37,024 nt of DNA from Bryobacteraceae bacterium (GCA_025980665.1 JAICXC010000045.1:1-37024), one strand, 5' to 3'; shown: positions 22,871 to 32,064, counted from the first letter of the stretch. A program made the numbers and translations. The notes: a model not told the origin generated them from the sequence alone.

Positions 22871-24604
22871 ATGTTCATGAGAACAATCGGACGGCACGGA
22901 ATGACGCCGTTCATGGTCTGTGCTTTGAGCTTTGCGGTGCCGTTGGCGAACGGTCAGGCGCCGGTGTCGGCGTCCCAAGCACCGGCCTCGAATTCCGAGG
23001 TCGACCAGCTGCGGCGGATGATCCTGGAGCAACAACGCCAGATCGACGAGTTGAAGCGCACAATGGCCGACCAAAAGAGCCAAGATTCGGGTGTGGCAGC
23101 GAAACCTGCCGCGGCCGTTGCATCGGCTCCTTCCCGAGGTGTTGGGCAGATCGCTTCCACCACGCCGATTCTGCCTCCCTTACCCGTTGTAACGACACTG
23201 GGGAATCCGCTCCCGGTGCCGCAAGCCGCTGCGCCCAATGCGGCCGGTTCATCCCAGAATCCGTGCGAGGCCGACCCGGAAAGGACCATCCCTACCTTCC
23301 TGCGGCTGGGCAGCGTCTGTATCGTCCCCATCGGTTTTATGGATTTCACGCCTTTTTGGCGTGACAAGAACGCTGGATCGAGCATGGGTTCCAACTTCGG
23401 CAGCGTTCCATACAACAACGTAGCCAACGGTAACCTCTCGGAGTTCCATTTCAGCCAACAGAACTCGCGTATTGGTTTCCGAATCGACGGCGACTGGAAG
23501 GGTACCCACTTCATCGGTTACAACGAGTTCGACTTCAACGGAACCAGTGGATCGACTTCACTTGCTGTCTCCAACGGCGCGATTGTCCCGCGCCTCCGTC
23601 TGTATTGGGTGGATGCCCGCAAGGGGAAAGTGGAGTTCCTCGCCGGCCAGAGCTGGAGCATGCTGGTGCCCAACCGGAACGGCATTTCCGCTTTGCCTGG
23701 GGATCTTTTCTATACCCAAGTTATCGACATCAATTACGTCGCGGGCCTCACCTGGACCCGCCAGCCCGGATTGCGTGTACTCTATCATCCCAGCAAGAAG
23801 GTGACTTTGGGCTTTTCCGCGGAACAACCCGATCAGTACATCGGCGGTTCGGCGGGCGGCTCGGGAATTACGCTACCTAGCGCTCTTTCGGGGCTCGCCT
23901 CAACACAACTCGACGGCGCGGCGAACATCGGCACTGGGGCCAGCTATCTGGGGCAGCCGGGCTACACACCGGACCTGATCGCTAAGCTTGCCGTCGATTT
24001 CTCTCGCGTCCATTTTGAAGTAGGCGGCATCGAAAGTAACTTCAAGACCACCAGTCTTAGCGCGCCGTTCGTTTCGCACACCACACAGGGTGCCGGGCTT
24101 CTGGCAGGCTTAAATGTCGCCGTCACGAAAAATGTCCATCTCATGTCATCCAACTTTTACAGCGATGGCGAGGGCCGTTATATATTTGGACAGGCGCCTG
24201 ATCTCATTGTTCGTGCCGACGGCTCTCTCAGCGCCGTCCACGCCAGTAGTACCCTCGACGGTTTCGAAGCCAAGGTCAACAAGGGTAACCTTCTTCTGTA
24301 CGGCTATTACGGCGGAATCTACATCGGTCGCAATACCGCGTTCGATACCAACGGCGCCCGAATCGGCTATGGCTACACAGGCTCACCCAACAGCCAGAAC
24401 CGCGTGATCAACGAAGCTACGTTCGGGTTCAATCAGACCATGTGGTCGAATCCGCGCTACGGCGGCATCAATCTGATGGGTCAATATGAATATCTGGAAC
24501 GCAATCCCTGGTCTGTCGCCGCAGGGAACCCGAAAGCGACTCACGATAGCACTATCTACTTCAATATCCGGTACACTCTGCCGGGAAGCATGCCCAACTT
24601 CTAA
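22871..24604 (+). CDS. Outer-membrane porin with N-terminal coiled coil (DcaP-like)
   Basis: 577 aa from the ATG at 22871; AGGAG lies seven bases upstream. Signal peptide TPFMVCALSFAVPLANGQ. Residues about 40-68 (EVDQLRRMILEQQRQIDELKRTM) form a heptad coiled coil, as in trimeric DcaP-type porins. A Pro/Ala linker follows (about 75-135). The rest is a beta barrel: LSEFHFSQQNSRIGFRIDG, IPTFLRLG, VEFLAGQSWSMLVPN, GLRVLYHPSKKVTLGF, GINLMGQYEYLERNPW, and a closing STIYFNIRYTLPG with C-terminal Phe, the usual barrel-assembly signal. DcaP relatives pass dicarboxylates; the substrate here is unknown. It is divergent from the secreted operon and is followed by a good terminator. Confidence 0.85.
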   Translation: MFMRTIGRHGMTPFMVCALSFAVPLANGQAPVSASQAPASNSEVDQLRRMILEQQRQIDELKRTMADQKSQDSGVAAKPAAAVASAPSRGVGQIASTTPILPPLPVVTTLGNPLPVPQAAAPNAAGSSQNPCEADPERTIPTFLRLGSVCIVPIGFMDFTPFWRDKNAGSSMGSNFGSVPYNNVANGNLSEFHFSQQNSRIGFRIDGDWKGTHFIGYNEFDFNGTSGSTSLAVSNGAIVPRLRLYWVDARKGKVEFLAGQSWSMLVPNRNGISALPGDLFYTQVIDINYVAGLTWTRQPGLRVLYHPSKKVTLGFSAEQPDQYIGGSAGGSGITLPSALSGLASTQLDGAANIGTGASYLGQPGYTPDLIAKLAVDFSRVHFEVGGIESNFKTTSLSAPFVSHTTQGAGLLAGLNVAVTKNVHLMSSNFYSDGEGRYIFGQAPDLIVRADGSLSAVHASSTLDGFEAKVNKGNLLLYGYYGGIYIGRNTAFDTNGARIGYGYTGSPNSQNRVINEATFGFNQTMWSNPRYGGINLMGQYEYLERNPWSVAAGNPKATHDSTIYFNIRYTLPGSMPNF

Positions 24605-24634
24605 TTGGTGTGAATTATTGAGCTATTGAAACAG

Positions 24635-24673
24635 CGGCGGGATTTCTCGGAATCTCGCCGTTCCTTTTTATTT
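24635..24673 (+). terminator. Rho-independent terminator after the porin gene
   Basis: A 10-bp stem CGGCGGGATT / AATCTCGCCG (one G-T pair) closes on the loop TCTCGG (24635-24660) and is followed by TTCCTTTTTATTT. It ends the porin transcript 30 bases after its stop. The stem also faces the convergent response-regulator gene that stops at 24672, though the opposite-strand T-tract is poor. Confidence 0.8.
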
Positions 24674-25322
24674 AGGAAATGAGGCCCTTCCTCACTGCGT
24701 AAAGTATCAGTTCCGCGAGACTGTGAAGATTCAGCTTTTCCTGAAGATTTCTGCGATGGGTCTCCACGGTGTACAGGCTCAGATTCAGCATCCCTGCAAT
24801 GTCCTTATTGGATTTCCCCCCGGCCAGCAAGTGCAGGATTTCTCGTTCGCGCGTTGTCAAAAGCTCATAGCTGTCGTGGACACCGCGAGCCTTAATTTCT
24901 CGCATGTAATCTTCCACTAACATCCGGCTTACTTCGGGGCTGAAGAAGGCCTGCCCATGGCTTACGGCCCGGATCGCTTCAATGAGATCTCCCTCCGCCG
25001 AATCCTTCAGCAGATAGCCCTTGGCGCCGGCTTTGAGCGCGCGCAACACATACCCCTCGTCCGAATGCATACTGAGAAACACAATCGCGGTGGAGGGGAG
25101 CATTTCGGTGATCCGCTCCGCCGCTTCTGTACCGCTCAGATGCGGCATGCTGATATCGAGAACCACCACATCCGGCCGGGTTGCGACCGCCTGTTCTATG
25201 GCCTGCCGTCCATCCGCGGCCTCGGCGACCACCACGAATTCAGAATGACTCTCCAGCAAAAGCCGAAGCCCGTGGCGAATGACGTTGTGATCATCCGCTA
25301 ACAGTATGCGAATCTGCTTCAC
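24672..25322 (-). CDS. NarL/LuxR-family response regulator
   Basis: 216 aa. Receiver domain 1-120 with the acidic pair D10-D11, the phospho-acceptor D56 (VVVLDISMP), and the conserved Lys in YLLKDS. A linker is followed by a LuxR-type HTH (about 148-212): LTTREREILHLLAGGKSNKDIAGML and LYTVETHRRNLQEKL. It is a DNA-binding regulator, phosphorylated by the kinase encoded just upstream. Its start lies inside the 3' end of the kinase gene (32-base overlap), which implies coupled translation. Targets are not evident; the divergent metallo-beta-lactamase gene beyond the kinase is one candidate. Confidence 0.96.
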   Translation of the reverse strand: MKQIRILLADDHNVIRHGLRLLLESHSEFVVVAEAADGRQAIEQAVATRPDVVVLDISMPHLSGTEAAERITEMLPSTAIVFLSMHSDEGYVLRALKAGAKGYLLKDSAEGDLIEAIRAVSHGQAFFSPEVSRMLVEDYMREIKARGVHDSYELLTTREREILHLLAGGKSNKDIAGMLNLSLYTVETHRRNLQEKLNLHSLAELILYAVRKGLIS

Positions 25323-26703
25323 TTGGATCCTTATTCGTTTGTCCGGCCGGAGGGTGGAAGGGGAGTTCTACAGTTAGAATGGTTCCGATCCCAGGGCCCG
25401 AATGGACGTGACACGTACCACCGAGTTGGGCCACCCGTTCTTCAATGCCCAGCAATCCTAGTCCCTTCGATTGGCTGAAGTCGAACCCTTTCCCATCATC
25501 CTGAATGGATAGCAAGAGCACATCCGGCTTTTGTTGAACCCGGACCCGGATGGTGGTGGCATTCGAATGACGGGAGCAATTGTGCAGAGCCTCTTGAACG
25601 ACGCGGTAAATGCACGTCTTGTAATCGTCGGGTAGATCTTCCGAAGTAAGTTCCGTGGCTACGCTGACATCCATCGACGTGCGCTTGGATACCTCGCGTG
25701 CCTGCCATTTGAGCGCAGGGATCAGCCCCAGATCGTCCAGCATGGAGGGCCGCAAGAGCAGCGCCATGTTCCGGACGGATCGAATGCTACCCTCAACCAG
25801 GCCCTTGATGACCTCTGCCTGGCTCCGCAGATGCTCGTCCTGACGGACGCCTAAGCCGGTGAGCAGATTACGCAATTCCACCAGCACGGCCGATAGCGAC
25901 TGGCCTACTTCGTCATGCAATTCCCGCGAAAGCGAACGCCGCTCAGTTTCCTGCGCCTCGACCAGTTTGGCGGAGAGATGGGTAAGCTGTTTTCGCGCTT
26001 CCGCGACCTCCTGGTACCGTGCTTGGGCGTGAGCTTCCAGTTGCAAAATCTTGCGCGTGCTGAAGGTCGCCATACCCAAGCCCAGTGCGAGTGCCGCGAA
26101 CAACGTGATCACCAGCCGGGTCTGAAACTTTTCCAGCAGGCCGGATGCTTGTCCATTGCCCGCATTCAATTGCTGTTCGTTGATGTCGGCAATGCGGCCG
26201 GCGATGTCCAGCATCGCCGTGCGGCGCGGGAATACGGCATCACGCAGAAACGCATATCCCAGGGCTTGGCGTTTGGGGGCGTCCCAGGTGAGAATCGGCT
26301 CGAGCAATGCCCAGTATTGCGCCAGCTCCGTTCGCAAAGCCTCATAGTGCCCGGCCTCAGCAGGCTCCAGTTGGCTGGCATAGGATGCGAGTTCGGTTTC
26401 CATCTGTCGGCGCACGCTTTCGAGACTTTTGCCAAATCCCGAAGCTCTCTCCGGATCCGGTTCCAGCAAGTAATCGCGCACATAGGTACCCGAAAGATAC
26501 ACCTCGGCGCGAATGTTGTTAAGTACTCGATTGCGGAACAGAAATTGGCGGCGGATCTGGTCGTCTTCCTTGCGAAACTGGCTCAGCACGCGCAAAGCGT
26601 CGAATCCCGACAAAGCGATAATGGCGAGAAGACCGCCGAAACCGACGAACAATGCAAGGCGGCTCTTCGACAGTCTGGAACCATTGTCCGGGCTACTCTG
26701 CAT
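25291..26703 (-). CDS. Membrane sensor histidine kinase (NarX/DesK type)
   Basis: 470 aa. Helix 1 near residues 16-37 (LALFVGFGGLLAIIALSGF). An extracytoplasmic helical sensor (about 40-195, with SGTYVRDYLLEPDPERA, reminiscent of CHASE3/4-helix-bundle sensors). Helix 2 near 197-217. The HisKA_3 dimerisation domain holds H263 in RRSLSRELHDEVGQSLSAVL. The HATPase domain carries VVQEALHNCSRHSNAT (N box), SIQDDGKGFD (G1), GLGLLGIEERV (G2) and GTILTVELPF. It phosphorylates the overlapping response regulator. It is divergent from the MBL-fold gene at 26796, with a 92-base gap. The signal is unknown. Confidence 0.95.
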   Translation of the reverse strand: MQSSPDNGSRLSKSRLALFVGFGGLLAIIALSGFDALRVLSQFRKEDDQIRRQFLFRNRVLNNIRAEVYLSGTYVRDYLLEPDPERASGFGKSLESVRRQMETELASYASQLEPAEAGHYEALRTELAQYWALLEPILTWDAPKRQALGYAFLRDAVFPRRTAMLDIAGRIADINEQQLNAGNGQASGLLEKFQTRLVITLFAALALGLGMATFSTRKILQLEAHAQARYQEVAEARKQLTHLSAKLVEAQETERRSLSRELHDEVGQSLSAVLVELRNLLTGLGVRQDEHLRSQAEVIKGLVEGSIRSVRNMALLLRPSMLDDLGLIPALKWQAREVSKRTSMDVSVATELTSEDLPDDYKTCIYRVVQEALHNCSRHSNATTIRVRVQQKPDVLLLSIQDDGKGFDFSQSKGLGLLGIEERVAQLGGTCHVHSGPGIGTILTVELPFHPPAGQTNKDPSEADSHTVSG

Positions 26704-26756
26704 CCGTTACTAGCCTAACCCCAGATGGGCAAGCCTTACGGTCTGGACAAATCAGC

Positions 26757-26762
26757 GATAAT
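26757..26762 (+). promoter_or_regulatory. Candidate -10 box (GATAAT) before the MBL-fold gene
   Basis: GATAAT lies 33 bases before the ATG, leaving a leader of about 27 bases with the AGGAG site. The sequence 16-17 bases upstream (CTTACG region) is a weak -35. Suggestive only. Confidence 0.3.
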
Positions 26763-26795
26763 AGTTCGGTCCCCAGTGACCTATTAGGAGAATGA

Positions 26796-27695
26796 ATGCG
26801 AAAGAAAGAACTTCTGGGCGTAGCTTTGACGATCACGCTGAGTGTCGTGACAACCGGTCTACTGGCGCAAGGCCCTCCAGGCGGCGGCCGTGGTGGTGGG
26901 AAAGGTGGCCCGAAAGCCGGCGCCACGGTCGAGAAGATCCGGCTTCTGAAGCCTAACCTCTATATGATCACCGGCGGCGGAGCGAACACGCTGATTCGGG
27001 TTACACCCGAAGGATTGATCCTGGTGGACACCAAGAATCCAGGCGACGATAACTACAACCGGGTCATGGAGGAGATCAAGTCGGTCTCGCCCCTACCTGT
27101 CAAATACGTGCTCAATACTCACCATCACCCCGACCACGTTGGCACCAACCAGAAATTCATCGACGCGGGTGCGACCGTGATCGCTCTGGATGCTCTGAAG
27201 ACCAACATGGCCAGCGATCCGCGGACCAAAGATATTCCTGGCCGGCCGACGCAGACCTTCGTAAAGGACTATGTCTTGAAATTCGGCGGCGCGGAAGTCG
27301 ACGCGCATTCCTACGGACGCGGACACACGGGCGATGACACGATGGTGTACTTCCCCGACCTCAAAGTCGTCATGGTCAGCGACCAAATGACGGATACCAA
27401 CCCGATCGTAGATTTTGCCAACGGCGGCAGCGCTGTCGAATGGAACAAGAGTCTCGACGGCGTGCTGAAGCTGGATTTCGATATGGCCATTCCGGGCCGC
27501 GGCGAGCCCAAGACCAGGGCCGAGGTTCAGGCGTTCCGAGACAAGTTCGCAACCTTGATCAGCCGCGCCTCGGACGCCATCAAGGCGGGCGCAACCAGGG
27601 AAACGCTCGCGATGCAAGTGAAAACGGACGATCTCGGCTGGACGTTCAACGCAGGGTTTTACGGCTCGCTTTACGACGAGCTTACAAAAAAGTAA
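26796..27695 (+). CDS. Exported metallo-beta-lactamase fold hydrolase, Gly/Arg-rich linker
   Basis: 299 aa. The signal peptide (LLGVALTITLSVVTTGLLAQ) is followed at once by GPPGGGRGGGKGGPKAG, a low-complexity linker. The hydrolase domain starts IRLLKPNLYMITGGGANTL and has an intact metal motif NTHHHPDHVG (H109, H111, D113, H114), then GRGHTGDDTMVYF and the bridging Asp in VVMVSDQM. The final His of the usual PGHG loop is replaced by R235 (IPGRGEP), so the second metal site may be altered. Substrate unknown. AGGAG lies five bases before the ATG. It is divergent from the histidine kinase and ends four bases from the convergent anti-sigma gene. Confidence 0.9.
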   Translation: MRKKELLGVALTITLSVVTTGLLAQGPPGGGRGGGKGGPKAGATVEKIRLLKPNLYMITGGGANTLIRVTPEGLILVDTKNPGDDNYNRVMEEIKSVSPLPVKYVLNTHHHPDHVGTNQKFIDAGATVIALDALKTNMASDPRTKDIPGRPTQTFVKDYVLKFGGAEVDAHSYGRGHTGDDTMVYFPDLKVVMVSDQMTDTNPIVDFANGGSAVEWNKSLDGVLKLDFDMAIPGRGEPKTRAEVQAFRDKFATLISRASDAIKAGATRETLAMQVKTDDLGWTFNAGFYGSLYDELTKK

Positions 27696-27699
27696 CGGC

Positions 27700-28503
27700 C
27701 TACTGCAGCGGCTGGTCGGTCTCAAAGTATTTCTTGTACGCGGCGATCCAGTCGGACGAGATATCCCGTTGCGCCGTGGCCAAGTCCAGCCGGCCGTCAC
27801 AAACCAGGTCGTGTAAGCGATCTTCCAGCGCGTCTTTTACGCGGGCGTTCCAAACCGCCGACGAATACGACTGCGGCCACAAGTTACGGATGTCGTCGGC
27901 GCCCCCCAGGGCAGGCGTAATCAGGTAGTCCACTTCATAAGCTCGCGGCTCCGCACCCGAGATGCCGTATTCCTCAAACACCCTGCGCTGCAAGGATGCC
28001 GGCACGATACGATTCTTGGGCGGCATTGAATGGCAGATCTGATCGCGATTCACGCCCGCCGCTACCCCCGGCGTGAGACTCGGTTCCGGAAACGATACCG
28101 GCACGACATGAAACGTCCGCGGCGATTCGAATGTGGGACGCAAGTAAACTAGCAACGCCAGAACGGCCAGGAATAGAGCGGCCCCGGCGTAGCGAGGATT
28201 CGACCCGTGCAACCATTGGGTACGCCAGTCTGGCGGCACCGCAGCACGCTCGGCCGTCATCTCCGCAAGTTGGGCCTTGAGCAACGCACGAGGACCTGCG
28301 GGGGACGGCAGCATTGAATCGAGATCCCCGCGATAGGCCCGAACAAAATCGCCAATCGACGCTTCAATCTCGCCTTTGCGGACGCGGCAGGTCCAGCACT
28401 CGGCCAGATGCGACGCAACTTGTCCGGTCCGGGCGGCAGGCAATTCTCCGTCGGCCGCCAGCAGAAGTTCCTGATCGGATAAATGAGAATTATCAGACAA
28501 CAT
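27700..28503 (-). CDS. Zinc-finger anti-sigma factor fused to an HNH-like domain
   Basis: 267 aa from the ATG at 28503; GGAGG lies nine bases upstream inside the sigma gene. Residues 1-60 form an anti-sigma zinc domain with H32-x3-C36-x2-C39 (HLAECWTC). One membrane helix spans about 105-121 (YAGAALFLAVLALLVYL), putting the rest outside the cytoplasm. Residues 163-262 resemble the small HNH-type domain usually written VDHL..LGG...NLWP: here EVDYLITPALGGADDIRNLWPQ, with D192-Y193, then N207-LWP, KDALEDRLHDLVCDG, and LATAQRDISSDW. The catalytic His is Tyr, so it is probably a binding module rather than a nuclease. It should hold the adjacent ECF sigma factor at the membrane. Only one base separates it from the sigma stop. 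Confidence 0.85.
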   Translation of the reverse strand: MLSDNSHLSDQELLLAADGELPAARTGQVASHLAECWTCRVRKGEIEASIGDFVRAYRGDLDSMLPSPAGPRALLKAQLAEMTAERAAVPPDWRTQWLHGSNPRYAGAALFLAVLALLVYLRPTFESPRTFHVVPVSFPEPSLTPGVAAGVNRDQICHSMPPKNRIVPASLQRRVFEEYGISGAEPRAYEVDYLITPALGGADDIRNLWPQSYSSAVWNARVKDALEDRLHDLVCDGRLDLATAQRDISSDWIAAYKKYFETDQPLQ

Positions 28504-28504
28504 A

Positions 28505-29083
28505 TTACCGTTCCTCCGCGCGTGCAAAACGCGCGAGTGATCTCCCTAAGGAAAGGGCTACCGCCCCCAATGACATATCGAGAATCTGGCCGATTTCGCG
28601 ATACGTAAGACCTTCCGCGCGAAGCGAAAGGCATCGCCGATCCTGCTCCGGCAACGCACGGAAAACACTTTGCAAACGCGCGTGACTCTGATTTCGCGCT
28701 AGCTGATCTTCTGGATTCGGGGCTCGGTCGACGAACGCATCCTCGTCCGGCACCGCACCCGGTTCCACCATATGTTTCCGGTCTCGCAGCGTCGCGACGT
28801 AGCGTTTCACCGAGAGGTTGTGAGCCACTTGAAACACCCAGGCGCGAAGGTTGCGGCGCGATTTGCCGAGCTGCAGGTGCTGGAACAGAGCCAGAAACAC
28901 TTCCTGAACAATCTCTTCCCCGTCTTGGACAGGCACCCCGATGCTCAACAAATAGCGCAGCAGCTTGTCCTGCATCTGGTCGAACAGGGCGACCACCTCT
29001 TCTTCAAGCGGAGTCGGCTTGGCCTCCCCCGTCGCCGAAACGCTGGCGGCGGCGAGATCCGGGATGGTTTTGTCCTTGAACAT
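28505..29083 (-). CDS. ECF-family RNA polymerase sigma factor
   Basis: 192 aa. Region 2 covers about 30-100: LLRYLLSIGVPVQDGEEIVQEVFLALFQHL and NLRAWVFQVAHNLSVKRY. Region 4 covers about 135-190: LPEQDRRCLSLRAEGLTYREIGQILDMSLGAVALSLGRSLARF. There is no region 3, as expected for ECF factors. It directs RNA polymerase to a small regulon and is presumably held by the anti-sigma factor encoded one base downstream. It starts 10 bases after the TonB receptor gene on the same strand, so the three are one operon. An autoregulatory promoter motif cannot be identified by eye. Confidence 0.95.
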   Translation of the reverse strand: MFKDKTIPDLAAASVSATGEAKPTPLEEEVVALFDQMQDKLLRYLLSIGVPVQDGEEIVQEVFLALFQHLQLGKSRRNLRAWVFQVAHNLSVKRYVATLRDRKHMVEPGAVPDEDAFVDRAPNPEDQLARNQSHARLQSVFRALPEQDRRCLSLRAEGLTYREIGQILDMSLGAVALSLGRSLARFARAEER

Positions 29084-29093
29084 CTAACCGTCG

Positions 29094-31832
29094 TTAGAAA
29101 CTGACCCTAACTCCTCCCCAGGCCCCGCTCGGTGCGCCTGGCGCGAAGAACGTCGAGGTTCGAATCGGAAAATCTCCACCCGTCGTCGGCGGCTGAAACG
29201 GCCGGGCGATGAAATTGCCTGCATTGTCGAAGGGCGACGGGCCAAGTTGTGCGGCCGTATAGTAGCGATGGTTGAGCAGATTGTTGATCTGCATGAAAAG
29301 CTGCGTCCGCTTCTGCACTTGGTAGTGCGCTCCCAGGTTCACGACTCCGTACCCCGGGGAGAACCCTTGTCCGAGGTAAAACAGTCCATCGGGCTGATCC
29401 AGGTTGTTCTCGTTACCGCGCGCAAAAGAACGCCCAACCGCATCGAAGTCGAGATCCACTGACAGCTTCGTGGTGGGCTCGTACTCGATGTACGCCTTGA
29501 AGATATTCTTGGGAATCTGCGGAATGTGGTCGCCGGGCTGCAGCGCAATGTTGCCATCCAATCCTAGGCCACCATCATTGGTACTGTTGCTGCCGCCGTC
29601 AACCGTCTGGGGGCTTTGATAGGTGGCGTCCAGAAACGTGTAGTTGGCTCCCATTGTAAAGCGTTTAATCCGGGCGCTGATGTTCGCCTCGATTCCCTGG
29701 CGGCGCGTTTGGCCGAAATTCAGGAAATAACCGAAACCCGTCTGTTGCGATGCCACGAAGAGAACATCGTTATAGTTCTCGCCCCGAAACCAGCCCGCAT
29801 TCCAACGCAAGCCGTTTTCCATGGAGCCGCGCACTCCCGCTTCAAGCGTTCGGGTGACGACTTGCTTCAGGGGCGGGTCGCCGACCAGCGCATTGGGCAG
29901 GTTGCAGGGTTCGTTGGGATCGGCGCAACCCAGTTCGATGGATGTCGGCGCGCGGCTGCTCTCGCTATAGCTGAAATACACGGTCGCCAATCGCGACGCG
30001 GCGTACGTAACACCTGCCTCAGGATTAAAACGATCGAAAACATTTTGACTAGTGAGCGATCCGCGCGATCCATCCGTCACCGGCGGCAAACGATCGGTGT
30101 TGTCGAGCGTCGTCCGGTTGAAGCGGCCTGACGCAGTGAATGCCAATTTGCCCAGCGAGAGTGTATCGGCTGCATACAGGCTAAAGGTATTGGAGCTTCC
30201 GTGAAGATTGACACGCGTATCCACCGGCACTCCGTTTGAGTTGGAGGAGCCATCGGCGAATGCGTTGATCGGCGTAAACGTGATGCGGTCAGGGTTCAGA
30301 TAGGCGAATTGCGATCCCTGTTGGAAGATCGTGCTACTGCGATCCCAGGCCGCACCCGCCGTGACACGATTGTGCGCGATCAGCCAGCTCGCTTGCCCCG
30401 ACATTCCCCAGTTATGTTGTTTGTTAAACGTGTTCGTCAGGATGCCGTTGCACTTCTTGATCGGTTCACTCTCTTCAAGCCCCTGCGCGATGCAACGCCA
30501 GAAAGGGAAGGGCTCGGTGGCCGGAGTTTGGGTGCCAGTCGGAAATCCCTTATAACCGGCGGCCGAAAGCGCGGCAACATCGGCAGCGCTCAGCGTATAG
30601 ATCAACTCATCGAACGAGTTTGAATTGAGGTCGCCATTGGTCGTATCGGCGCGAATGTATCGAAAATAAATATTGCCGGTGAGTGTCAAACGGCTGGTAG
30701 CATTATGGCGCAAGCTTAGGTTGATGGAAGGGGAATGGTTCCACGTAATATCCGGAATAGTATTCACGCTCGAATAGTGTTGCGCAAGAAAGCGCGTGTC
30801 CTGGAGCCCGTTACCCGTCAGCCAATTGTCCGCATAGGAGCCGCTGAGATATATCGAAGTCTTTCCGTGTTGCCATCCCACTTTGGCGAATGACTGGCGA
30901 ACCTCCGACGGCGAGAATTGACGCCAGCCGTCCTCGCGGAACAGGTTGCCGGCGACGTACCAGCTCAAACCCTTGGAATTCGAGCCTCCGTGTTCGAACT
31001 CGCCGGCCCGGCGCCCGAAGCTGCCGCCGCTCAGCTGAACGGTGGTCCCTGGCTGGCTGTAGCCGGTCTTGGTGTCGATCGAAAGCGCACCACCTAGTGT
31101 ATTAAGGCCGAATAGCGGGTTTGATCCAGGTATCAAGGCAATCTCCGAGATAGCAATCTTGGGAATCAGATCCCATGCCACGATGTCGCCAAAAGGTTGG
31201 TTCTGACGGACGCCGTCCATATAGACTGAGATCCCTTCGGGGTTTCCAAGCAGTGGCGAGGCGGTGTAGCCCCGATAGTTCACGTCGGGCTGGTAAGGAT
31301 TCTCCTGATTCTGGTTGATGTGGACCCCGCTCAGCCGCTGATTCAATAGATCGGAAAGATCGAGCGCACCGCTCTGCTGTAAGTCGCGCGCGCTAGCCGT
31401 CTGGACCGGTGCGGGAATCTCGTCGATCGGTAGATCGGTCCCGGGCAGCGGCGTCGCCGCGACCACATCGATCCTGGATGCCTGCGCCGCGAGCGCCATC
31501 ATCACTGTGCGCGAGACGGGTATCCCGGGTTGCACATCGATCAACAAAGACTGGGTAGCGAAGCCGGTTTTCGAAACCTCCAGGCGGTAGCGGCCAGAAG
31601 CAAGGTTGGAAAGAGAATAGGCGCCCTGAGAGTCTGTCCGAAAGCTTAGATTCGTTTTGTTGGCGAGACTCTCTAGCTTGCCGGAGGCTTCCATCGCGAG
31701 CCCGGCGGAGTCTTGGACCTGGATCCAAATTTCCCCCGTCTGGGACTGCCCGCATAACAGGATGGACATGAGGAATAGGGGCAGCGGGCGAAGAACCGCC
31801 TTCGGGATGCCAGGCATATACATTAATCCCAT
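29094..31832 (-). CDS. TonB-dependent outer-membrane receptor
   Basis: 912 aa. Signal peptide around LRPLPLFLMSILLCGQ. Residues about 30-115 form a carboxypeptidase-regulatory-like beta-sandwich (IWIQVQDSAGLAMEASGKL...SGRYRLEVSKTGF). The plug domain (about 145-255) holds DLSDLLNQRLSGVHINQNQEN, VYMDGVRQNQPFGD and FGLNTLGGALSI. The 22-strand barrel ends GAWGGVRVSF with terminal Phe. It imports a large or chelated ligand with TonB energy; the ligand is unknown. It has no STN signalling domain, so any signal to the linked ECF factor would not use the FecA mechanism. The start is uncertain: ATGs at 31832, 31823 and 31817 compete and none has a clear Shine-Dalgarno. Confidence 0.93.
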   Translation of the reverse strand: MGLMYMPGIPKAVLRPLPLFLMSILLCGQSQTGEIWIQVQDSAGLAMEASGKLESLANKTNLSFRTDSQGAYSLSNLASGRYRLEVSKTGFATQSLLIDVQPGIPVSRTVMMALAAQASRIDVVAATPLPGTDLPIDEIPAPVQTASARDLQQSGALDLSDLLNQRLSGVHINQNQENPYQPDVNYRGYTASPLLGNPEGISVYMDGVRQNQPFGDIVAWDLIPKIAISEIALIPGSNPLFGLNTLGGALSIDTKTGYSQPGTTVQLSGGSFGRRAGEFEHGGSNSKGLSWYVAGNLFREDGWRQFSPSEVRQSFAKVGWQHGKTSIYLSGSYADNWLTGNGLQDTRFLAQHYSSVNTIPDITWNHSPSINLSLRHNATSRLTLTGNIYFRYIRADTTNGDLNSNSFDELIYTLSAADVAALSAAGYKGFPTGTQTPATEPFPFWRCIAQGLEESEPIKKCNGILTNTFNKQHNWGMSGQASWLIAHNRVTAGAAWDRSSTIFQQGSQFAYLNPDRITFTPINAFADGSSNSNGVPVDTRVNLHGSSNTFSLYAADTLSLGKLAFTASGRFNRTTLDNTDRLPPVTDGSRGSLTSQNVFDRFNPEAGVTYAASRLATVYFSYSESSRAPTSIELGCADPNEPCNLPNALVGDPPLKQVVTRTLEAGVRGSMENGLRWNAGWFRGENYNDVLFVASQQTGFGYFLNFGQTRRQGIEANISARIKRFTMGANYTFLDATYQSPQTVDGGSNSTNDGGLGLDGNIALQPGDHIPQIPKNIFKAYIEYEPTTKLSVDLDFDAVGRSFARGNENNLDQPDGLFYLGQGFSPGYGVVNLGAHYQVQKRTQLFMQINNLLNHRYYTAAQLGPSPFDNAGNFIARPFQPPTTGGDFPIRTSTFFAPGAPSGAWGGVRVSF

Positions 31833-32064
31833 TGCCCGTGATTCTGTTCAGCGTTTTTTAATCAATAGAGGAAATCTGTGGATTTCGGCCTGGCCCGTCG
31901 GTGGCCTCGCCATCGGGCAAGGGACGCCTTTTATAGCTGAAATGAAGTAATAGCAGCGCCCCGCAGCGTCCGTGATAGCATACTATGAGCTAAAGGCTAG
32001 CCAGGAGGGCCGGGCCTGGTAAAAATCTGCTCGGCGTTGTACGTATAGAAGCTGGGGGACACAA

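Noticed and set aside
27700-31832. FecA/FecR/FecI-type transducer system.
   Set aside because: The receptor has no N-terminal STN domain, only a carboxypeptidase-regulatory-like sandwich, and the anti-sigma factor is of the zinc-finger type, not FecR.
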